DNA from: Limnohabitans sp. Hippo3
Lineage (GTDB): Bacteria > Pseudomonadota > Gammaproteobacteria > Burkholderiales > Burkholderiaceae_C
Assembly (NCBI RefSeq): GCF_003063665.1
Contig: NZ_NESF01000006.1
Coordinates: 62,001 to 126,000 of the forward strand
Length of the DNA stretch: 64,000 nucleotides
Reading direction: 5' to 3'
Made by a program: the position numbers and the translations under genes. The notes under the pieces were generated by a model. The model worked only from the letters and a program-made list of their open reading frames with translations, ran no database searches and was not told where the DNA came from. Below are positions 61,396-64,000 of this stretch, one piece after another (within the stretch, counting starts at the first letter, position 1; each line of letters starts with the position of its first letter).

Positions 61396-61614
61396 ACAGC
61401 TTGACTCGGCGTCGATCGCTGGCGCTCATCGAAGGCCCCTTCGCGACGAGGGCGTCGCTCCCACGGGGGCGCTCTCCCACAGGGGCAGTCTCTAAAGGGG
61501 ACCGATTTCACTAACAGGGACAGCCTGCCATAGGGATAGCGCCATTTGTTGGGTGCCGCGTCACGGCAAGCTGGGATAATGCGCGGTTATTGGTATTTTT
61601 TCAGGCGGGTATAA
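61396..61614. other. Boundary region after the cassette
   Basis: About 220 nt before ettA. It holds short G/C-rich direct repeats of the CTCCCACGGGGGCGCT / CTCCCACAGGGGCAGT kind near 61450-61490. A -10-like GATAAT near 61574 probably belongs to the ettA promoter. No HsdS or HsdR remnant is visible. Confidence 0.5.
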
Positions 61615-63276
61615 ATGGCTCAATACGTATTTTCGATGAACCGGGTTGGCAAGATCGTGCCGCCCAAACGTCACATCCTCAAAGACATTTCGCTGTCTTT
61701 CTTCCCAGGCGCCAAGATCGGCGTGCTGGGCACCAACGGCTCGGGCAAGTCCACTTTGCTCAAGATCATGGCCGGTATCGACAAGGAAATCGAAGGCGAA
61801 GCCATTCCGATGGCGGGTCTGAAAATCGGTTATCTGCCGCAAGAACCCGTGATGGACCCTGAGCAAACTGTGCGCGAGGCCGTGGAAAGCGGCATGGGCG
61901 AAGTCAAGGCCGCGCAGGCCCGCCTGGAAGAGGTGTACGCCGCCTACGCCGAAGAAGACGCCGACTTTGACGCCTTGGCCGCCGAGCAGGCCAAACTCGA
62001 AGCCATCATCGCCACAGCGGGCGATGCGTCCGACCACCAACTCGAAATCGCGGCCGACGCGCTGCGCCTGCCCCCGTGGGACGCCGTGATCGGCAAGCTG
62101 TCGGGCGGTGAAAAGCGCCGTGTGGCCTTGTGCCGCTTACTGCTGTCGCGCCCCGACATGCTGCTGCTCGACGAACCCACCAACCACCTGGACGCCGAAT
62201 CGGTGGACTGGCTGGAGCAGTTCCTGCAGCGTTTCTCGGGCACCGTGGTGGCCATCACCCACGACCGTTACTTCCTGGACAACGCCGCCGAGTGGATTCT
62301 GGAACTCGACCGGGGCTCCGGCATACCTTACAAAGGCAACTACTCCAGCTGGCTGGAGCAAAAAGAAGCCCGTCTGGAGCAGGAGCAGCGCACCGAAGAC
62401 GCCCGCACCAAGGCCATGAAGAAAGAGCTGGAGTGGGCACGCGCCAACCCCAAAGGCCGTCAGGCCAAGAGCAAGGCCCGTCTGGCCCGCTTTGAAGAGC
62501 TGTCGGACTTCGAATACCAAAAGCGCAACGAGACGCAGGAAATTTTCATTCCTGTGGCCGAGCGCTTGGGCAATGAAGTGTTCGAGTTCAAGAACGTCAG
62601 CAAGTCCTTTGGCGACCGTGTGCTGATCGACAACCTCAGCTTCAAGGTGCCTGCGGGCGCCATCGTCGGCATCATCGGCCCCAACGGTGCCGGTAAGTCG
62701 ACCTTGTTCAAACTGATCGCGGGCAAAGAGCAGCCAGACAGCGGCGAGGTCAAGATCGGCCAGACCGTGCGTATGGCCTTTGTGGACCAAAACCGTGACG
62801 ACCTGAACAACGACAAGACCGTGTGGGAAGACGTCTCGGGCGGTCTGGACATCCTGAACGTGGGCAAGTTCCAAATGGCCAGCCGTGCGTATTGCGGCCG
62901 CTTCAACTTCAACGGTGGCGACCAGCAAAAGAAGGTGGGCATGTTGTCGGGCGGCGAGCGCGGTCGCTTGCACCTGGCCAAAACCCTGATCGCGGGCGGC
63001 AACGTCTTGCTGCTGGACGAGCCCTCGAACGACCTGGACGTGGAAACCCTGCGCGCCCTGGAAGACGCGCTGCTGGAATTCGCAGGCTCGGTCATGGTCA
63101 TCAGCCACGACCGCTGGTTCCTCGACCGCATTGCGACGCACATTCTGGCCGCCGAAGGCGACAGCCAGTGGGTGTTCTTTGACGGCAACTACCAGGAATA
63201 CGAAGCCGACAAGAAACGCCGTTTGGGCGAAGAAGGTGCCAAGCCCAAGCGCGTGCGCTTCAAGGCTTTGAAGTAA
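61615..63276 (+). CDS. ettA: Energy-dependent translational throttle protein EttA (ABC-F)
   Basis: A ribosome-binding ABC-F ATPase of 553 aa. ABC1 has GTNGSGKSTLLKIM and LSGGEKRRVALCRLLLSRPDMLLLDEPTNHLD (given here in parts). The linker with ARANPKGRQAKSKARLARFEEL is the EttA-type P-site tRNA interaction motif. ABC2 has GPNGAGKSTLFKLI and LSGGERGRLHLAKTLI. No toe domain for antibiotic resistance is apparent. It starts with ATG at 61615 after the boundary region and ends in its own terminator. Confidence 0.95.
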   Translation: MAQYVFSMNRVGKIVPPKRHILKDISLSFFPGAKIGVLGTNGSGKSTLLKIMAGIDKEIEGEAIPMAGLKIGYLPQEPVMDPEQTVREAVESGMGEVKAAQARLEEVYAAYAEEDADFDALAAEQAKLEAIIATAGDASDHQLEIAADALRLPPWDAVIGKLSGGEKRRVALCRLLLSRPDMLLLDEPTNHLDAESVDWLEQFLQRFSGTVVAITHDRYFLDNAAEWILELDRGSGIPYKGNYSSWLEQKEARLEQEQRTEDARTKAMKKELEWARANPKGRQAKSKARLARFEELSDFEYQKRNETQEIFIPVAERLGNEVFEFKNVSKSFGDRVLIDNLSFKVPAGAIVGIIGPNGAGKSTLFKLIAGKEQPDSGEVKIGQTVRMAFVDQNRDDLNNDKTVWEDVSGGLDILNVGKFQMASRAYCGRFNFNGGDQQKKVGMLSGGERGRLHLAKTLIAGGNVLLLDEPSNDLDVETLRALEDALLEFAGSVMVISHDRWFLDRIATHILAAEGDSQWVFFDGNYQEYEADKKRRLGEEGAKPKRVRFKALK

Positions 63277-63293
63277 TCAGCTGCTTCGCACAA

Positions 63294-63319
63294 ACAACGG
63301 GCCCTTCAGGGCCCGTTGT
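63294..63319 (+). terminator. Rho-independent-like hairpin after ettA
   Basis: ACAACGGGCCC/GGGCCCGTTGT, 11-bp arms with a TTCA loop, 17 nt after the ettA stop. The following T run is short. Confidence 0.75.
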
Positions 63320-63333
63320 CGTTGGTGGAATTG

Positions 63334-63405
63334 GGTAGGTCGGTGGCTTTAGCCCCGACAAGTGATGGCGGGGATCTTTGTCGGGGCTAAAGCCGCCGAC
63401 CTACC
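63334..63405. repeat. Large intergenic hairpin (28-bp arms)
   Basis: Arms 63334-63361 and 63378-63405 are reverse complements with one mismatch; the loop is 16 nt. The arms include TCGGTGGCTTTAGCCCCGAC and its mirror. The element lies between the ettA terminator and the convergent small gene, like the other palindromic repeats in this window but with a different sequence. Confidence 0.88.
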
Positions 63406-63413
63406 GATCCAAC

Positions 63414-63692
63414 CTACAGCGCGGTCAGCCTGGCCCGCGCCTTGTCGGCCCACAGTTGCAAACTGGCCATCAGGTCTTGTTGGCTGAACGAGCAGCTTTC
63501 TTCGCTGAACAGGGCGCTGGCTTCGATGCGGTCGAGCAGGTTGCCCAGCACTTCGCCAAATGGGTTGGGCAAGGGCAGGCTGGCCGCACCGCTGCGCCAT
63601 TGGCGGATCATGTCGCTTTGGGCCAATTGGCCTTGGCCGCAGGCCGTCAGCGCCTGGGTCATGCGGTCGAGGGTGTCAAGGGCGGTGCTCAT
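63414..63692 (-). CDS. Small protein of unknown function
   Basis: A 92-aa, mostly helical cytoplasmic protein: STALDTLDRMTQALTACGQG, then LAQSDMIRQWRSG, and LPLPNPFGEVLGNLLDRIEASALFSEE. A C-terminal amphipathic helix DLMASLQLWADKARARL follows. The ATG at 63692 is preferred over a longer start. It is divergent from the rsuA-type gene. I recognise no family, but the pattern of polar and hydrophobic residues and the codon use look like a real gene. Confidence 0.65.
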   Translation of the reverse strand: MSTALDTLDRMTQALTACGQGQLAQSDMIRQWRSGAASLPLPNPFGEVLGNLLDRIEASALFSEESCSFSQQDLMASLQLWADKARARLTAL

Positions 63693-63758
63693 CCATGTGT
63701 CTCCTGCCGGGTCCATTCCCCAGGGGGTGGGGGCTTTTCGAGGTGACAATCATGCCCC

Positions 63759-64000
63759 ATGAAAGCCAAACCTCTCAAACCCATGCGCCTGGAAGACATT
63801 CTGTTTTGCCAGGGCTTTGGCACCCGCCGCGTGTGTGCGGGCCTGGTCCAGCAGGGCCATGTGCAAGTCCACGGCCAAACCGTCACCGATGCGGGCGAAT
63901 ATTTTGATTTGGAAGGGTTGCATTTCACGGTGCAAGGCACCGACTGGCCTTTCAAGGACAAAGCCTATGTGCTGCTGAACAAGCCGACCGGCACCGAGTG
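63759..64000 (+). CDS. rsuA: RsuA-family 16S rRNA pseudouridine synthase, 5' part
   Basis: The N-terminal 80 residues of a gene cut by the window edge. An S4-type RNA-binding domain is visible (MRLEDILFCQGFGTRRVCAG, then VQVHGQTVTDAGEYFD). DKAYVLLNKPTG, the conserved start of the RsuA/RluE catalytic domain, comes next. The catalytic Asp lies beyond the window. It would modify U516 of 16S rRNA if it is a true RsuA; RluB/RluE-type assignment remains possible. Confidence 0.85.
   Translation, partial: MKAKPLKPMRLEDILFCQGFGTRRVCAGLVQQGHVQVHGQTVTDAGEYFDLEGLHFTVQGTDWPFKDKAYVLLNKPTGTE

Noticed and set aside
61440-61500. Short repeats near the ettA promoter as a CRISPR-like array
   Set aside because: Only two or three partial units with different sequence and no spacer regularity.
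61396-61614. Remnants of hsdS or hsdR after the exonuclease gene
   Set aside because: No frame in this stretch shows target-recognition or helicase/nuclease motifs.

Overview
The window looks like a GC-rich chromosomal segment of a betaproteobacterium, most likely family Comamonadaceae (Limnohabitans, Rhodoferax or Acidovorax-like). The grounds are codon use, the protein families, and blocks such as Pcm / rhodanese / TolC next to the Kdo transferase WaaA. This placement is inferred from the sequence alone.

Layout. 1-1629: the 3' end of gltX, then tRNA-Ala, tRNA-Glu and tRNA-Asp behind a good sigma70 promoter and closed by a strong terminator. 1694-5082: a small stress cluster with an FtsH-like remnant, Hsp20, an HPF/RaiA protein fused to a cold-shock-like domain, a CBS-domain protein, a host-attachment-type protein and a phosphoribosyltransferase. 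5273-9321: metK behind a SAM-II-type riboswitch, slyX, an RlmN-type methyltransferase, an EamA exporter and Ogt. 9492-16008: phosphomannomutase and an LPS-core glycosyltransferase run including WaaA, most junctions overlapping by 4 nt. 16111-23519: a minus-strand operon with a TetR regulator, an RND pump (adaptor plus permease), Pcm, a rhodanese and a TolC-like channel. 23653-29343: gcdH with a divergent LysR gene, then msrA, an AEC transporter, pdxH, a ChaC-like enzyme and two small proteins.

29510-50292 is mainly sugar-acid catabolism. edd-eda sits behind a HexR-like operator. After a block of glyoxalase, thioesterase, SDR, tapT and pirin genes come dgoA-dgoK-kdgK, a DSD1-type PLP enzyme, a DenD-like dehydrogenase, an IlvD-family sugar-acid dehydratase and a DgoR-like GntR regulator. 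A seven-gene minus-strand operon follows: hydroxyacid dehydrogenase, gntK, Dabb-like, idnO-like, idnD-like, SDR and gnd. Similar palindromes lie in front of the dehydratase, the regulator and (as a half-site) the seven-gene operon, which suggests one regulon. Together these enzymes feed gluconate, idonate and galactonate-type acids into 6-phosphogluconate, KDPG or KDPGal, and on to pyruvate and triose phosphate.

50437-54138 carries a cupin, the DEAD-box helicase RhlE and an orphan tripartite-tricarboxylate-type binding protein. 54151-56693 is an IS21-family element that looks dead (amber codon in istA, frameshift in istB). It has no visible target duplication and removes the front of an AlbA_2/HTH-type gene.

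Directly downstream is the most interesting part. An AbrB-type orphan antitoxin is followed by a perfect 24-bp palindrome and a tightly coupled four-gene cassette at 57556-61395: HTH protein, AbiEii-like nucleotidyltransferase, HsdM-type N6-adenine methyltransferase, and DEDDh exonuclease with an extra C-terminal domain. No HsdS or HsdR gene is present. It resembles a self-regulated defence or toxin-antitoxin-like module of a composition I do not recognise. The window ends with ettA, a 28-bp-arm hairpin repeat, a small conserved-looking protein and the start of an RsuA-type pseudouridine synthase.
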